In this document: piece by piece, positions 36,397-46,236 of the stretch | Layout of the letters: every line of letters begins with the position of its first letter | Position numbering within the stretch: the stretch's first letter is position 1 | Assembly: GCF_010470665.1 (NCBI RefSeq) | Contig: NZ_VOPZ01000003.1 | Coordinates: 124,001 to 188,000 of the forward strand | Source: Desulfovibrio sp. JC022 | Lineage (GTDB): Bacteria > Desulfobacterota > Desulfovibrionia > Desulfovibrionales > Desulfovibrionaceae | DNA length: 64,000 nt | Direction: 5' to 3' | Translations under genes and position numbers: made by a program | Notes under the pieces: generated by a model | Database searches by the model: none | What the model saw: the letters and a program-made list of their open reading frames with translations, nothing else | Told to the model about the DNA's origin: nothing

Positions 36397-37709
36397 TATT
36401 TAACCAGAGTCACCAGATCATAATCAGTGACATTATCTATTTCTGCTTCAACCATCATGCCCGGCTTGAGTTCCATGCCGTCTTCGGGTGCGCTGACGTA
36501 GGTGGTGCCGTCCACTTCCGGGGCCTGAAACCAGACCCTCCCATTGAATAGTCCGGGCCATTCGTCATTTGGTTCTTCCACCAGCACTTGAATTGTTTCC
36601 CCTACTTTTTCTTCAAGGATTTCCCGGCTGATTTCAGACTGGATTCCCATGAGCTGCTCTCTGCGTTCTTCACGCAGTTCTTCGGGCAGCTGGTCCATTT
36701 CCCCCGCCGGGGTTCCGTCTTCCGGCTGGTAGGCGAATACGCCAAGATTCTGAAAGCGGGTTTCCTTTACAAAGTCAACAAGGGTGTTGAAATGCTCTTC
36801 GGTCTCGCCGGGATAGCCCACGATTATGCTGGTGCGCAGTACCGCATGGGGGATGTGTTTGCGAACCCGGTCAATGACCTTGCGCGGGTCGCGGGCAAAG
36901 GGACGGCCCATGGATGAGAGTACTTCCGGATGGGCATGCTGGATGGGTATATCGAAATATGGCAGCAGCGGTTTCCCGGCCTGAGCAAGAAAAGAAAGCA
37001 TGGAATCAGTCAGCCCCGCGGGATAGAGATACATGAGTCGCAGCCATTCCATCCCTTTAAGAGGGAGCAGCTTTTCAATGAGGGAGCGCAGGTTTGTTTC
37101 CTTATCGTCAAGGTCACTGCCGTAAGCCGTGGTATCCTGTCCCACAACGACCAGTTCCGGTACGCCTTGGTCAAGGATGTAGCGGGCTTCGTCTACCAGA
37201 CTATTCAGATTGCGGCTTACATGGGGGCCACGGATGGAAGGAATGGTACAGAATCTACAGGAGTGGGAACAGCCTTCACTGATTTTAAGGTAAGCGTAGG
37301 ATGGGCCGGTGCTGATGGCCCGCTTATCTGAAACGGTAAATTCTTTATTAAGGGCTTTGGCGGCCAGTCCCGGCCATTGATCCAGTTCGTGGGTGGACAG
37401 CCAGAGGTCCACTTCCGGCATCTGTTCGCTCAGCTTGCCGTATCGGCTGACCAGACATCCGGCCACAGCCAGTACCGGACGGGGGTTGAGGTCCTTGATG
37501 GCTTCGGCGGCTTCAAGGATGGTATCAACTGATTCTTCCGTTGCAGGGCCGATAAAACCACAGGTGTTGATCAGTACAAGGTTTGATTCTTCCGCAGTTG
37601 ATGCGGGGATCATGTTATCACCGAATGCGCCGAGCATTCTTTCGGTATCGACCCTGTTTTTGGGGCAGCCAAGGCTGATGGTATAAATTCTTGTCTTAGT
37701 GATGTTCAT
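36396..37709 (-). CDS. rimO: Ribosomal protein S12 methylthiotransferase RimO
   Basis: A 437-residue radical SAM methylthiotransferase. The N-terminal UPF0004 domain (YTISLGCPKNRVDTE, LINTCGFIGPA) holds the auxiliary cluster. SEGCSHSCRFCTIPSIRG is the radical SAM motif. The C-terminal about 65 residues form a TRAM domain. CGFI and the C-T-I-P-S-I-R-G form separate RimO from MiaB. It adds a methylthio group to Asp of ribosomal protein S12. Confidence 0.95.
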   Translation of the reverse strand: MNITKTRIYTISLGCPKNRVDTERMLGAFGDNMIPASTAEESNLVLINTCGFIGPATEESVDTILEAAEAIKDLNPRPVLAVAGCLVSRYGKLSEQMPEVDLWLSTHELDQWPGLAAKALNKEFTVSDKRAISTGPSYAYLKISEGCSHSCRFCTIPSIRGPHVSRNLNSLVDEARYILDQGVPELVVVGQDTTAYGSDLDDKETNLRSLIEKLLPLKGMEWLRLMYLYPAGLTDSMLSFLAQAGKPLLPYFDIPIQHAHPEVLSSMGRPFARDPRKVIDRVRKHIPHAVLRTSIIVGYPGETEEHFNTLVDFVKETRFQNLGVFAYQPEDGTPAGEMDQLPEELREERREQLMGIQSEISREILEEKVGETIQVLVEEPNDEWPGLFNGRVWFQAPEVDGTTYVSAPEDGMELKPGMMVEAEIDNVTDYDLVTLVK

Positions 37710-37900
37710 ATTGATAATTCCGTTTGTGATATATTTTACGGATATATTTTTTATAGGTCAGGATTACTTGTGCGGCAATGGTTAACCTATTCGCCTCCAA
37801 GTGCAAAGTGCTAATTAGTGGGATTCTTCGGTGCCCATTTTTCTGAAAATAGTGTAATCTGAAAATGTTTTTAGAACCAAAGGGGCGGGACGGAGCAGAA

Positions 37901-39346
37901 ATGCTTGAAGATTTTATTGATATAAAAAAAGATTGCATCGGGATAGTGGGGCGTTCATTCGCGCTTTCCGCACTGTCATTGATGCTGCACGAAAGCAGTC
38001 GTGATGCTGCGGGAATTGTGCTGGAGGCCGGGGTGCTCATAGATGAATCCGGTAACCCCCTTCAGGGCGGTCATGATTTTCCTCTCTACGCGGATGTGGA
38101 GTCCATGCTCTCCGCGCATCCTTCCATAGCTATGGTTTTTGAGCTTTCCGGGGAACCTGAGATGGTTGCCCAGTTGCGTTCTTCCCTGCCGCCGGAAGTT
38201 GCCCTTGTTGAACTTCCCGCTGCCCGTTTTTTTCTCAGGCTGCATGCTACTGACCGTTTATGGATTGCCTGCAAGGCCAACCTTATGCAGACGCAGGCGT
38301 TGTTTAAATCGGTAGTTGATCAATTTCCTGAAGATATACTCATTGTCGGCCCGGATGGAGTGATTCTGGACTGCAATAACCATTTGGCTGAGCGTTCCGG
38401 GCTGAGCCTTTCCGAACTGCAAGGCAGGAATCCTCTTGATTTTTACAACTCACTTACATTTCTTTGTCCTGTCAAAGACGGGTTTATAGATGTTTCGGGT
38501 ATGCTCCGTCATAATGATGAGCGCATGTTTTCTGAGAGCGATGAGCAGGGTAAGATGCATTATTACCGCCTTTATGTTTATCCCATCGCTGAAGAAGGTA
38601 CGGATAATGTTGTGCAGCTGGTGGTTATTTGCAGGAATATTACCGAGCGGACTCAAATTGAGCAGCGTCTGCAACAATCGGAACGTATGGCCACCGTGGG
38701 GGAACTTTCCGCTTACATTGCTCATGAAATCCGTAATCCGCTCATGGCTATGGGGGGATTTGCCAAAGCTTTGATGAAGGATGAGAGCATAGATTCTTCC
38801 GGACAGGAAAAAATCAAGATTATCCTCGAGGAAGCCCAGCGGCTGGACCGTCTGCTTAAAAGTATTCTCAGTTTTGTACGTTCAAAGGATGTTCAGAAGA
38901 ACAATATCGACGTCAATCGGGTGGCAGCTGATGCCATGCAGCTTCTTTCCATGGGCTGTCAGTTGCAGGAGATCGAAGTGGATATGGATCTTGATCCCTG
39001 TCATCCGCTCGGTGTCGGCGGTACGGAGCAGATTCGCCAGTGTTTGATCAATCTGGTTAAGAATTCCATGGAAGCTATGCCGGATGGCGGCAGACTTAAA
39101 ATTTCCAGTGGCATAAGTGAAGGGCATGTCTGGCTGGAAGTACGTGACAGTGGACCCGGAATTTCTGATGATCTCCGTACCCATGTTTTTGATCCTTTCT
39201 ATTCCAGCAAGGTTTACGGTAATGGTCTCGGACTGCCCATGGTCAAGAAGATCATGGAAGAATTCGGCGGAGATGTGGAGCTTGCCAGCCGTCCGGGCAA
39301 AGGCACCAGCGTGGCCCTGCTGCTGCGTAAAGCTCCAGTTGCCTAA
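37901..39346 (+). CDS. PAS-domain sensor histidine kinase
   Basis: A cytoplasmic kinase of about 480 residues. The N-terminal 130 residues look Rossmann-like (GIVGRSFALSALSLMLHES). A PAS domain follows (FPEDILIVGPDGVILDCN), then HisKA with the phospho-His in IAHEIRNPLMAMGGFAKAL, and HATPase_c (LVKNSMEAMPDGGRL, GNGLGLPMVKKIMEE). No receiver domain or response regulator gene is adjacent, so its partner is elsewhere. I prefer ATG 37901 over 37865 because of the purine-rich GGACGGAGC stretch before it. The signal is unknown. Confidence 0.88.
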   Translation: MLEDFIDIKKDCIGIVGRSFALSALSLMLHESSRDAAGIVLEAGVLIDESGNPLQGGHDFPLYADVESMLSAHPSIAMVFELSGEPEMVAQLRSSLPPEVALVELPAARFFLRLHATDRLWIACKANLMQTQALFKSVVDQFPEDILIVGPDGVILDCNNHLAERSGLSLSELQGRNPLDFYNSLTFLCPVKDGFIDVSGMLRHNDERMFSESDEQGKMHYYRLYVYPIAEEGTDNVVQLVVICRNITERTQIEQRLQQSERMATVGELSAYIAHEIRNPLMAMGGFAKALMKDESIDSSGQEKIKIILEEAQRLDRLLKSILSFVRSKDVQKNNIDVNRVAADAMQLLSMGCQLQEIEVDMDLDPCHPLGVGGTEQIRQCLINLVKNSMEAMPDGGRLKISSGISEGHVWLEVRDSGPGISDDLRTHVFDPFYSSKVYGNGLGLPMVKKIMEEFGGDVELASRPGKGTSVALLLRKAPVA

Positions 39347-39515
39347 ACAGCGTCTACAGCGTATTAGTTCCAAAGCATAATTTTGATGCGCTATCGCGCT
39401 TTTGATTGTCGCATTTCGCCTCCGGCGGGCAGAAGGGCTAAGCCCCTCTGCACTCCCTAGTTGTTTTTAGTCAGTTAACTCTCAAAATTATATAATATTT
39501 CTACGGGAGATTGTT

Positions 39516-40124
39516 TTGAAAACAGTTGTTCTTGCCACCACCAATAAGGGCAAAATTGCTGAGTTTGATGAGCTTCTTAAAGATCTGGGTCTGGAAGTGA
39601 AGGGTCTGGATCAATTCCCTGAAATCGGGGAGATTCCCGAGCCGGGTGAAACCTTCCTTGAAAATGCCATCATAAAGGCCCAAACCGTTGCCAACCTGAC
39701 CGGGCTGGTGGCTGTTGCTGATGATTCAGGGCTTGAAGTTGATGCTCTCGGCGGTCGTCCCGGTGTTTATTCCGCCCGCTACAGCGGCGAAGACGCTACT
39801 CCCGAAAAGAATAATGCCAAGCTGCTTGAAGAGCTGGACGGTGTGTCCGAAGAAGAGCGCACTGCCCGCTTTGTTTGTGTCATGGTGGCGGCCACTCCCG
39901 ACAATATCCGCATCCAGAGTCGTGGCGAATGGGAAGGACGCATTGCTTTTGAACTGACCGGCAAGCAGGGTTTCGGCTACGATCCTCTTTTCTTTGATCC
40001 TGAACTCGATTGCGTTGCAGCGGAAATGACCCGTGAAACCAAGAATGCCCGTTCTCACCGGGGTAAGGCTCTGCGTTCACTCATGGAACAATGGGCCGGT
40101 TTTCAAGAGAAAATCAGCAAGTAA
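39516..40124 (+). CDS. rdgB: dITP/XTP pyrophosphatase RdgB (Ham1 family)
   Basis: A 202-residue protein from a TTG start with GGGAG upstream. VVLATTNKGKIAEFDELL is the T-x-N-x-x-K substrate motif. VADDSGLEVDALGGRPGVYSARY and GFGYDPLFF complete the Ham1 fold. It removes non-canonical purine triphosphates such as dITP and XTP. It is followed by a dispersed repeat and glmS. Confidence 0.95.
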   Translation: MKTVVLATTNKGKIAEFDELLKDLGLEVKGLDQFPEIGEIPEPGETFLENAIIKAQTVANLTGLVAVADDSGLEVDALGGRPGVYSARYSGEDATPEKNNAKLLEELDGVSEEERTARFVCVMVAATPDNIRIQSRGEWEGRIAFELTGKQGFGYDPLFFDPELDCVAAEMTRETKNARSHRGKALRSLMEQWAGFQEKISK

Positions 40125-40170
40125 GTTTCAGATAGTTTTAGATTGAATAACGTCTTTATAGCCAAAGGCA

Positions 40171-40253
40171 GCGAAGCTTATTAAAAGTTTTTGAAGAGTC
40201 CAGAGAAACTTTTTTCAAAAAGTTTCTTTGGCCCTCGGAGAGCCGCCGGAGGC
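40171..40253 (+). repeat. Dispersed intergenic hairpin repeat, subtype B, copy 2
   Basis: GCGAAGC-TTATTAAAAGTTTTTGAAGAGT, then the stem CCAGAGAAACTTTTT (40200) with AAAAAGTTTCTTTGG (40217), ending GCCGCCGGAGGC. One stem position is a G-U pair compared with the copy at 32771. It sits about 60 bp before glmS, which has its own ribosome site. Confidence 0.85.
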
Positions 40254-40314
40254 AAAATGATTTCAATAAAAAGCGCGCAGCGCATCCAAATAAAATTAAA
40301 TTGGAGATAAATAT

Positions 40315-42138
40315 ATGTGTGGAATCATCGGATATGCCGGACATCGTCCCGCAGTTCCTCTTATTGTTGAGGGCTTGAGACGTCTTGAATACCGCGGATA
40401 TGACTCTGCGGGTGTTGCCACCATCCAGAACAAGGAAATTGAGCTGGTCCGTGCCGAAGGCAAACTTGCCGCTCTTGATGAAAAGCTGGCTAAGGTAAAT
40501 GTAACCAATTCCACCTTCGGCGTAGGCCATACCCGCTGGGCCACTCACGGCGTACCAGTGGAACGCAACGCCCATCCGCATCTGGATCACGAAAAGAATA
40601 TCGCTATGATCCATAACGGGATCATTGAAAATTATCAGGAAATCAAGACCGAACTTCTTGCTAAAGGCTATGAATTTCGTTCCGATACTGATTCCGAAGT
40701 GCTCTGCAACCTCATTGCCGAGGGCCGTAAGCACAACTCCACCATGCTTGAATCCATTTCATGGGCTTTGAAGCAGGTTGAAGGGGCATACGCCATCGCC
40801 GTGGTTTCCATTGACGAACCAGGCACGGTCTATGCCGCCCGAGTTGCCAGTCCCATGGTTATGGGTGTCGGTACAGGGGAAAATTTTGTTGCTTCCGATA
40901 TCCCAGCATTTCTGCCTTATACTCGTGAAGTGGTTTTCATTGAGGACGGCGAACTGGTCAAGATTACTTCTTCTTCATGGGAAGTGTTCAATGCTGAGAC
41001 CCTTGAGCCGGTGGAAAAGGAAGTTAAGACCATCAATTGGGATGTGCAGGCCGCGCAGAAGGGCGGGCACAAGCATTTCATGATCAAGGAAATTTTTGAA
41101 CAGCCCAAGGTTATCTCTGATTGTCTTGCCGGACGTGTTGATCAGGCGAAAAATGAGATCATCCTGCCCGAAGTTGAAGGAATGGAGCCGCCGGAAAGGT
41201 TGCATATCATTGCCTGTGGAACTTCCTATCATGCCGGGTTGTGGGGTAAATACCTCATCGAGCAGTGGGCCAAGATCCCGGTGGAAGTGGAGATTGCTTC
41301 CGAGTTCCGTTACCGCGATCCCCTGCTTGCCAAGGGCGGGGTTGCTTTGGCTATCAGTCAGTCCGGTGAAACAGCCGACACCCTTGCCGGAATCAAGCTG
41401 GCTAAGGAGAAGGGGCTGTCCATTATCGGTCTGTGTAACGTGGTCGGTTCCAGCGTGGCTAGAGAATCAGATCACGTCATGTATACTCAGGCCGGACCGG
41501 AGATCAGCGTTGCCTCCACCAAGGCTATGTGCAGCCAGCTCACCGCACTCCTGCTGCTGGCCCTATACTGGGGTAAGAGAAAAGGCGTCATTGATGCGAC
41601 TACCTACAGCCGCGCTGCCGCGGACATGCGTAACATACCTTCAATTCTTGAAGCGGCACTGCCCGCCATGCGCAGCCGTGCTCAGGAACTGAGCCGTGAA
41701 TATTCCGAAGCGAACAGCTTTTTCTTCCTTGGTCGCGGACTCTACTTTCCGCTGGCTCTTGAAGGTGCGCTCAAGCTGAAGGAAATTTCTTACATCCATG
41801 CCGAAGGCTACGCTTCCGGTGAGATGAAGCACGGTCCTATCGCGCTCATTGATCCCAAGTTCCCCACCTTTGCCATGGCTCTTAATGATGATCTTTTCCC
41901 CAAGGTTAAATCAAACCTGGTGGAAGTTCAGGCCCGTGGCGGCGAGATTATTGCTCTGACCAATCCCGGCGTCGATCTTGACGTGGAACAACGTTGGTCC
42001 CTCCCCGAAGTATGGGGACCCCTGAACACATTTATCGCCCTCCCGGCCTTGCAGCTCTTCGCTTACGAAACTGCCGACTATCTCGGCAAGGATGTAGACC
42101 AGCCCCGTAATCTCGCAAAATCCGTGACGGTCGAATAG
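40315..42138 (+). CDS. glmS: Glutamine-fructose-6-phosphate aminotransferase GlmS
   Basis: A 607-residue, full-length enzyme. The N-terminal MCGIIGY gives the catalytic Cys2 of the glutaminase domain. Two SIS domains follow (GTSYHAGLWGKYL, SQSGETADTLA and YIHAEGYASGEMKHGPIALI). The C-terminus ends PRNLAKSVTVE. It makes glucosamine 6-phosphate for peptidoglycan and LPS. Its end is the conserved target region (attTn7) of Tn7-like elements, and a decayed one lies just downstream. No glmS ribozyme was seen upstream. Confidence 0.98.
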   Translation: MCGIIGYAGHRPAVPLIVEGLRRLEYRGYDSAGVATIQNKEIELVRAEGKLAALDEKLAKVNVTNSTFGVGHTRWATHGVPVERNAHPHLDHEKNIAMIHNGIIENYQEIKTELLAKGYEFRSDTDSEVLCNLIAEGRKHNSTMLESISWALKQVEGAYAIAVVSIDEPGTVYAARVASPMVMGVGTGENFVASDIPAFLPYTREVVFIEDGELVKITSSSWEVFNAETLEPVEKEVKTINWDVQAAQKGGHKHFMIKEIFEQPKVISDCLAGRVDQAKNEIILPEVEGMEPPERLHIIACGTSYHAGLWGKYLIEQWAKIPVEVEIASEFRYRDPLLAKGGVALAISQSGETADTLAGIKLAKEKGLSIIGLCNVVGSSVARESDHVMYTQAGPEISVASTKAMCSQLTALLLLALYWGKRKGVIDATTYSRAAADMRNIPSILEAALPAMRSRAQELSREYSEANSFFFLGRGLYFPLALEGALKLKEISYIHAEGYASGEMKHGPIALIDPKFPTFAMALNDDLFPKVKSNLVEVQARGGEIIALTNPGVDLDVEQRWSLPEVWGPLNTFIALPALQLFAYETADYLGKDVDQPRNLAKSVTVE

Positions 42139-42213
42139 TTTATGTAGTTGTAATAATTGACTTTTTGTCTAACTAGTCCGTAAAAAAGCATACTGGCAAA
42201 GGCGTTAATACTG

Positions 42214-42245
42214 AGCCGTTCCTGATTAAATCAGGAACGGCTTTT
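42214..42245 (+). terminator. Terminator downstream of glmS
   Basis: GCCGTTCCTGATT pairs with AATCAGGAACGGC and is followed by TTTTCTT, about 75 bp after the glmS stop. The tnsA remnant begins directly after it. Confidence 0.85.
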
Positions 42246-42248
42246 CTT

Positions 42249-42696
42249 ATGTCAAAAAGGTAGTAGCGGATTAACAGAGGAAAAGATCAAGAAGTGAAGC
42301 AAAGAGGGGCGTGGTTCTGGGCATAAATCCCGGCGAACACACCATCTCTTTTCCGATCTGGAGCTGGCAGTCTTTTTAATTCTCGATTGGTCTCCCAAAA
42401 CAACTGAAATACGAAAGCAGTTCCCGTTGCAGCAGGAGATTACGTTTGAGTTGGCAAAGCAATTGAAATTTTATTTTCATCATTTTTCGAAAACTCCCGC
42501 CTCAACCATAATTAAAATTTCAAAGACATTGGACGTTAAATACGACTATGAAGCAGGAGGGTCGCTGGCAGAAATCAGAGGGCTTTTAGCGAGTCGATTG
42601 CTCTCTTTTGATGTGAATATTCCGTTCAGAAAGCTAACTCCTGCGGAGATTAGTTTTGTGGATGATATTTCTGTTTTGGAGGCGATTAATGTTTAG
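42249..42696 (+). pseudogene. tnsA: Decayed tnsA of a Tn7-like transposon
   Basis: In one frame from 42271 the sequence reads LTEEKIKK, a TGA at 42295, then SKEGRG and, further on, THHLFSDLELAVFLILDW and TEIRKQFPL. It continues as an open frame to 42696 with SKTLDVKYDYEAGGSL. This follows the TnsA endonuclease pattern (L-T-E-x-K-I, E-G-R-G, H-H-L-x-S-D-L-E, I-R-x-Q-F-P-L). The TGA probably replaces a Trp codon. The segment expected between EGRG and GHK (about 25 residues) is missing. An ATG at 42249 starts MSKR in another frame, suggesting a frameshift too. The catalytic C-terminal part may be incomplete. Confidence 0.78.
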
Positions 42697-43362
42697 AATC
42701 AATGAAGTCCTCAAATACGAAGAGAATTTGTTCCGTGTTTTACTACTCCTTCCAGAGCAGTTGGTTTGGATTGATGTTGCTGATCCAAAAGCCTTCCCGG
42801 TAGTTATGCTTACCAGAGAATTACGTTCTGCATTAGAGGAAGGGCTGCTTATACGTGTTGAAGCTATTGTTGACGATCAAGTTGAACGTCTTTTCAGGAT
42901 CGCTATTGATAAGCATCTGCTGAAAGATAAGGGTATTAGTGTCCCTTACGCGCATAGAAGATTCGCCGAGCTCTATAATAACTATTTTCCTGAAGTTCCT
43001 GAGTCTAAAATTCCTACAAAGTGGCAGATGCTCCATTTTTATAAGCGCGAATACAGTCAGGTTGAGAAATTAATAAAGCGTACAAATGCCATTGAATACA
43101 CGAAAGATGTCCGACCTCTCAAAGGAACTGCTAATAGCAACGTTCTAGGCCCTGGTTCCCGTTTTGAAATTGATGCTACAATTGCAGACATCTACCTCGG
43201 TTCAGACAGTGACCGCGGCAACATTGTCGGTCGGCCGGTTATCTACATGGTCATTGATGTCTTCAGCAGGATGGTCGCCGGCTTTTATGTCGGTTTCGAA
43301 TCCCCATCATACGCTGCCGCTATGCAGGGACTTGTAAGCATGTCCCAAAGATATGAAGTGTT
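42689..43362 (+). pseudogene. tnsB: Truncated tnsB transposase of a Tn7-like transposon
   Basis: It starts at an ATG overlapping the tnsA stop, as in Tn7-like operons, reading MFRINEVLKYEENLFRVLLL. It reaches the integrase core: RFEIDATIADIYL has the first catalytic Asp and YMVIDVFSRMVAGFYVGFES the second. Similarity stops near GLVSMSQ around 43350; the third acidic residue and all of TnsC, TnsD and TnsE are absent. From there the sequence belongs to the oppositely oriented 900-residue gene. The protein would be inactive. Confidence 0.8.
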
Positions 43363-46065
43363 TCAACTTAAAAACATCTCACGAAGCAGCAGCGTAATCA
43401 CCGCCATGCCGAAAAGCATCCACGTCAGATCCATGCAATCTTCCTGATTGGGATCAAGGACGCAGCCGCCCCCGCCGGAACCGGAATATCCGAAAACAGT
43501 AGGATCAGCGATTGTTCCCAATGTAGGATCGGCATCATAAACATTGCCGTTATCCTCAATCACAAAGAAAACCGTATAAATCGTACCCGCCTGCAATTGC
43601 TCGCCGGAAACCTTCACAACACCGTCAGGATCAGTCAGCCAGTAGGTTCCGTGAGCGTAATCAGCCTGTACGGGAATCTCGTTGAGTCTTGTGTAATCAG
43701 TGCTTGAACTGGAAGACGAAATCAGTTTGTAGAGATGGCAGTCATTAACCCCCACAGTTACATCTGGGGTGACGTTGAATTTAAAACAATGCACTGATCC
43801 GGCCGCAAGTGTGGTCTTGGTGGTAAAATCCTCTACATTGCCCAGCGGTTCAAAACCCGGAGCAGTATTAAACTGCTGCTTCAGTTCGGATGAGCTTCTT
43901 TTAACCGGATTGTTGGAAGCAATGAGATCCGCATCCTCTCCCGTAGCCGGAAGCACTTCGGTGGAAGTCTCTTCTCCGCTATCGGTGCTGATCTTGGTAC
44001 GGAACACCCGCCCGTCTTTGCCCCCGGTCATAAGGATTCCGCCTTCACCGGAACCTCCGAGACATTGGAGCGCATTTGAAGTGACTGATTCAGAGGTCCA
44101 GACTTTTGTTTTAATATTGTAATTATAAGTATATCCGTCTTTCCCGTAACCACAAATATACAAATAATCCCCGTAGCCCCACGGATCTCCCAGCGCAATT
44201 CCTGTTGGCCCAGCAGAAAGCTCTGAAAAAGCATTTCCATCATATTCTGCCAGATACCCCTTATTGGTTGCCACTTTAAGACCGCAGATATATACTTTTC
44301 CGTCCAGTATGGTCATACCCCCGGTAAACACGCCTGGCAGTTCTTTAATTACGCTGCCAGCCCATGAACCGCCCTGATCAGTGATACTGAACAGCACTGA
44401 ATCGCCACCGAAATTTTTAGTACCGACAACGTAAAGTTTATCCCTGTCCTTCCCGGCAACCCAGTATGCATCGAAATTCTCCACCCCGGTTATGGTCAGC
44501 TTGTTAATATCGGGATTCCCGTCAGCATAGAGATAGACACCCTTTGTCGTGCCTATAAACAAACGCTTCCCTGCACCCGAATCAATGGCGACAGTATTAG
44601 TGGTACCTGCTGTGATGTTGTCACGTGTAGCAGCCTGAAACTCTCCTTCAAGATTGAATTTGGCTATACTGAAATCATCACCGTCAGTCCCCCAAAGGGC
44701 GTACAGAGTATCAGCGCACTTAGCCATCTGTCCGAGTTCAGCGGAACCGAGAGCCTGAAAATCGCACTTATGCCAATTGAACGAACCGTCATCTCCTTTG
44801 TCCCCGCGATAGAAGAAACCGTTAGTCCCTCCGGCAAAGACCCTTTGAGGGGAGACAAAACAAAGCTTTTTTACATACCAGCGGAATACTTCCTTCTGCT
44901 CAGAAGAGAAATGATGCCCCCGCAATTCGACACCATGCGATTTGGCATAAACCCCCATTCCATTATTCCCGCCCAAAAAAGCCCTGTAATCACTATCGGA
45001 ATCCGCCACTTCCATAAAAACAAGATCATTGAAATTTTCGGTACACATTCCGGGAAACCCCTCTCTCATTTCCCGGACACCGGAGTCCTGCAACTTCGTA
45101 TAAAAAATCCTGCCGCCTTCAGTGCCTGCGAAAGCTTCATGAAACCCGGCCCTGCTGCCGACGCCCACAGCAGTCACATGGTTGGGAATGTCCCCTTGGA
45201 TTGTTGAAGTTGTTGTATATTCAAACGTTGGCCCACTGGAAGCAAGAGTTCCTGTTCCGTAGCCCATAATTCCGTTTTGGCCTGCCACATACCATTTCTG
45301 ATCATTGAGGAAGGCCAGATCATTAATTTCTACAAACTTGCCGCCCTGTTTTATTTTATAAATTGTGCCGGAATATCCGTTTGCCACCGGATCTATGGCT
45401 GAGTCTATGTCCGTTCCCCCGAACTTAACCCTGAACATGTTGGCATCATCCGCGCCGGGGTAACCGTAGATAATAAATTCTGTATCACTCAGCCGGGAAA
45501 GACCTATTACCCCGAATTTCGCAGCCATCCCGGACAGGGGGACATCGACAACCTCGTGTATCTGCATTCCTTTGATCCTGAACAACTTGCCTTTGCCGGT
45601 AACTGCCATGAAAACATCACCGCTGACATGTACCAGTCCCACAAACTCTCCAGCTGTAGCCGCAGCCCCGAAAGTCCCCATCCTGTACCACTTAAAATCT
45701 GTCGGTGAATTCCAATTCCCCACAAACCACTGATCTGCGTTTACAGCCATAAAGCATCCGGAAGCACCGGCAACGGCCCGATAATCTTTCTGGCCGAAAA
45801 CATCGGCTTTACGCCAAAACGGACTCGCCCCGTTAGCAACTGCCATTTCCAAATAATAAATCTTACCTTCATCACAGACCCCCACAATACAGTTAACATT
45901 GTCTGTTGCCAGACTGTTAAAGTTAACCTGCATTGAGGAGGGACTGTTCTCAACCCAAGATGTAGCGGGGAGAGGGCGTGCGTGCGATTGTAAAGGAAAG
46001 GTTAAACTAAAGAGCGAAAGTAAAAATGAAAGGACTTTTACTTGAACGGTAAGCAGGCGGATCAT
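43363..46065 (-). CDS. Secreted propeller-like protein with C-terminal sorting-type tail
   Basis: A 900-residue protein with a signal peptide (hydrophobic 10-28, cut near SHA-RP). Its body has many short beta-rich repeats with G-x-D-x-x-x-Y/F and AGGTNGFFY, FIGTTKGVYLY or GGKDGRVFR units, typical of beta-propeller modules. A Cys-containing domain covers about 740-850. The end reads GSGGGGCVLDPNQEDCMDLTW, followed by one hydrophobic helix and a single Arg near the end. A G-G-G-G-C, D-x-T, helix tail resembles the JDVT-CTERM type of surface-sorting signal. Its 3' end lies on the boundary with the Tn7-like remnant. Function unknown; surface display is inferred. Confidence 0.6.
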   Translation of the reverse strand: MIRLLTVQVKVLSFLLSLFSLTFPLQSHARPLPATSWVENSPSSMQVNFNSLATDNVNCIVGVCDEGKIYYLEMAVANGASPFWRKADVFGQKDYRAVAGASGCFMAVNADQWFVGNWNSPTDFKWYRMGTFGAAATAGEFVGLVHVSGDVFMAVTGKGKLFRIKGMQIHEVVDVPLSGMAAKFGVIGLSRLSDTEFIIYGYPGADDANMFRVKFGGTDIDSAIDPVANGYSGTIYKIKQGGKFVEINDLAFLNDQKWYVAGQNGIMGYGTGTLASSGPTFEYTTTSTIQGDIPNHVTAVGVGSRAGFHEAFAGTEGGRIFYTKLQDSGVREMREGFPGMCTENFNDLVFMEVADSDSDYRAFLGGNNGMGVYAKSHGVELRGHHFSSEQKEVFRWYVKKLCFVSPQRVFAGGTNGFFYRGDKGDDGSFNWHKCDFQALGSAELGQMAKCADTLYALWGTDGDDFSIAKFNLEGEFQAATRDNITAGTTNTVAIDSGAGKRLFIGTTKGVYLYADGNPDINKLTITGVENFDAYWVAGKDRDKLYVVGTKNFGGDSVLFSITDQGGSWAGSVIKELPGVFTGGMTILDGKVYICGLKVATNKGYLAEYDGNAFSELSAGPTGIALGDPWGYGDYLYICGYGKDGYTYNYNIKTKVWTSESVTSNALQCLGGSGEGGILMTGGKDGRVFRTKISTDSGEETSTEVLPATGEDADLIASNNPVKRSSSELKQQFNTAPGFEPLGNVEDFTTKTTLAAGSVHCFKFNVTPDVTVGVNDCHLYKLISSSSSSTDYTRLNEIPVQADYAHGTYWLTDPDGVVKVSGEQLQAGTIYTVFFVIEDNGNVYDADPTLGTIADPTVFGYSGSGGGGCVLDPNQEDCMDLTWMLFGMAVITLLLREMFLS

Positions 46066-46236
46066 GAGCTATTCCTCATCTTAATGCGTTATTAAAAGAC
46101 GCATTAATAAAAGCAATAGACATACCACAATATGCCACAAAATTTAGTACATAAAATCAAAGTCTTGCAAGGTTCAACACACACCCGGCTGTTGAAAACT
46201 CCTGAATATCAGAGATCAATCTCTTCTATTTAAGAG

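Noticed and set aside
39417-39459. Further copy of the dispersed repeat
   Set aside because: It shares GCCTCCGGCGG and has a small hairpin but lacks the rest of the frame; kept only as a possible relative.
40254-40314. Possible glmS ribozyme before glmS
   Set aside because: The leader is only about 60 nt after the dispersed repeat and shows none of the ribozyme core; the hairpin there belongs to the repeat family.
42143-42171. Left end of the Tn7-like element (TGT... near glmS)
   Set aside because: Several TGT starts occur, no repeated TnsB-type sites could be confirmed, and the glmS terminator lies between this stretch and tnsA.
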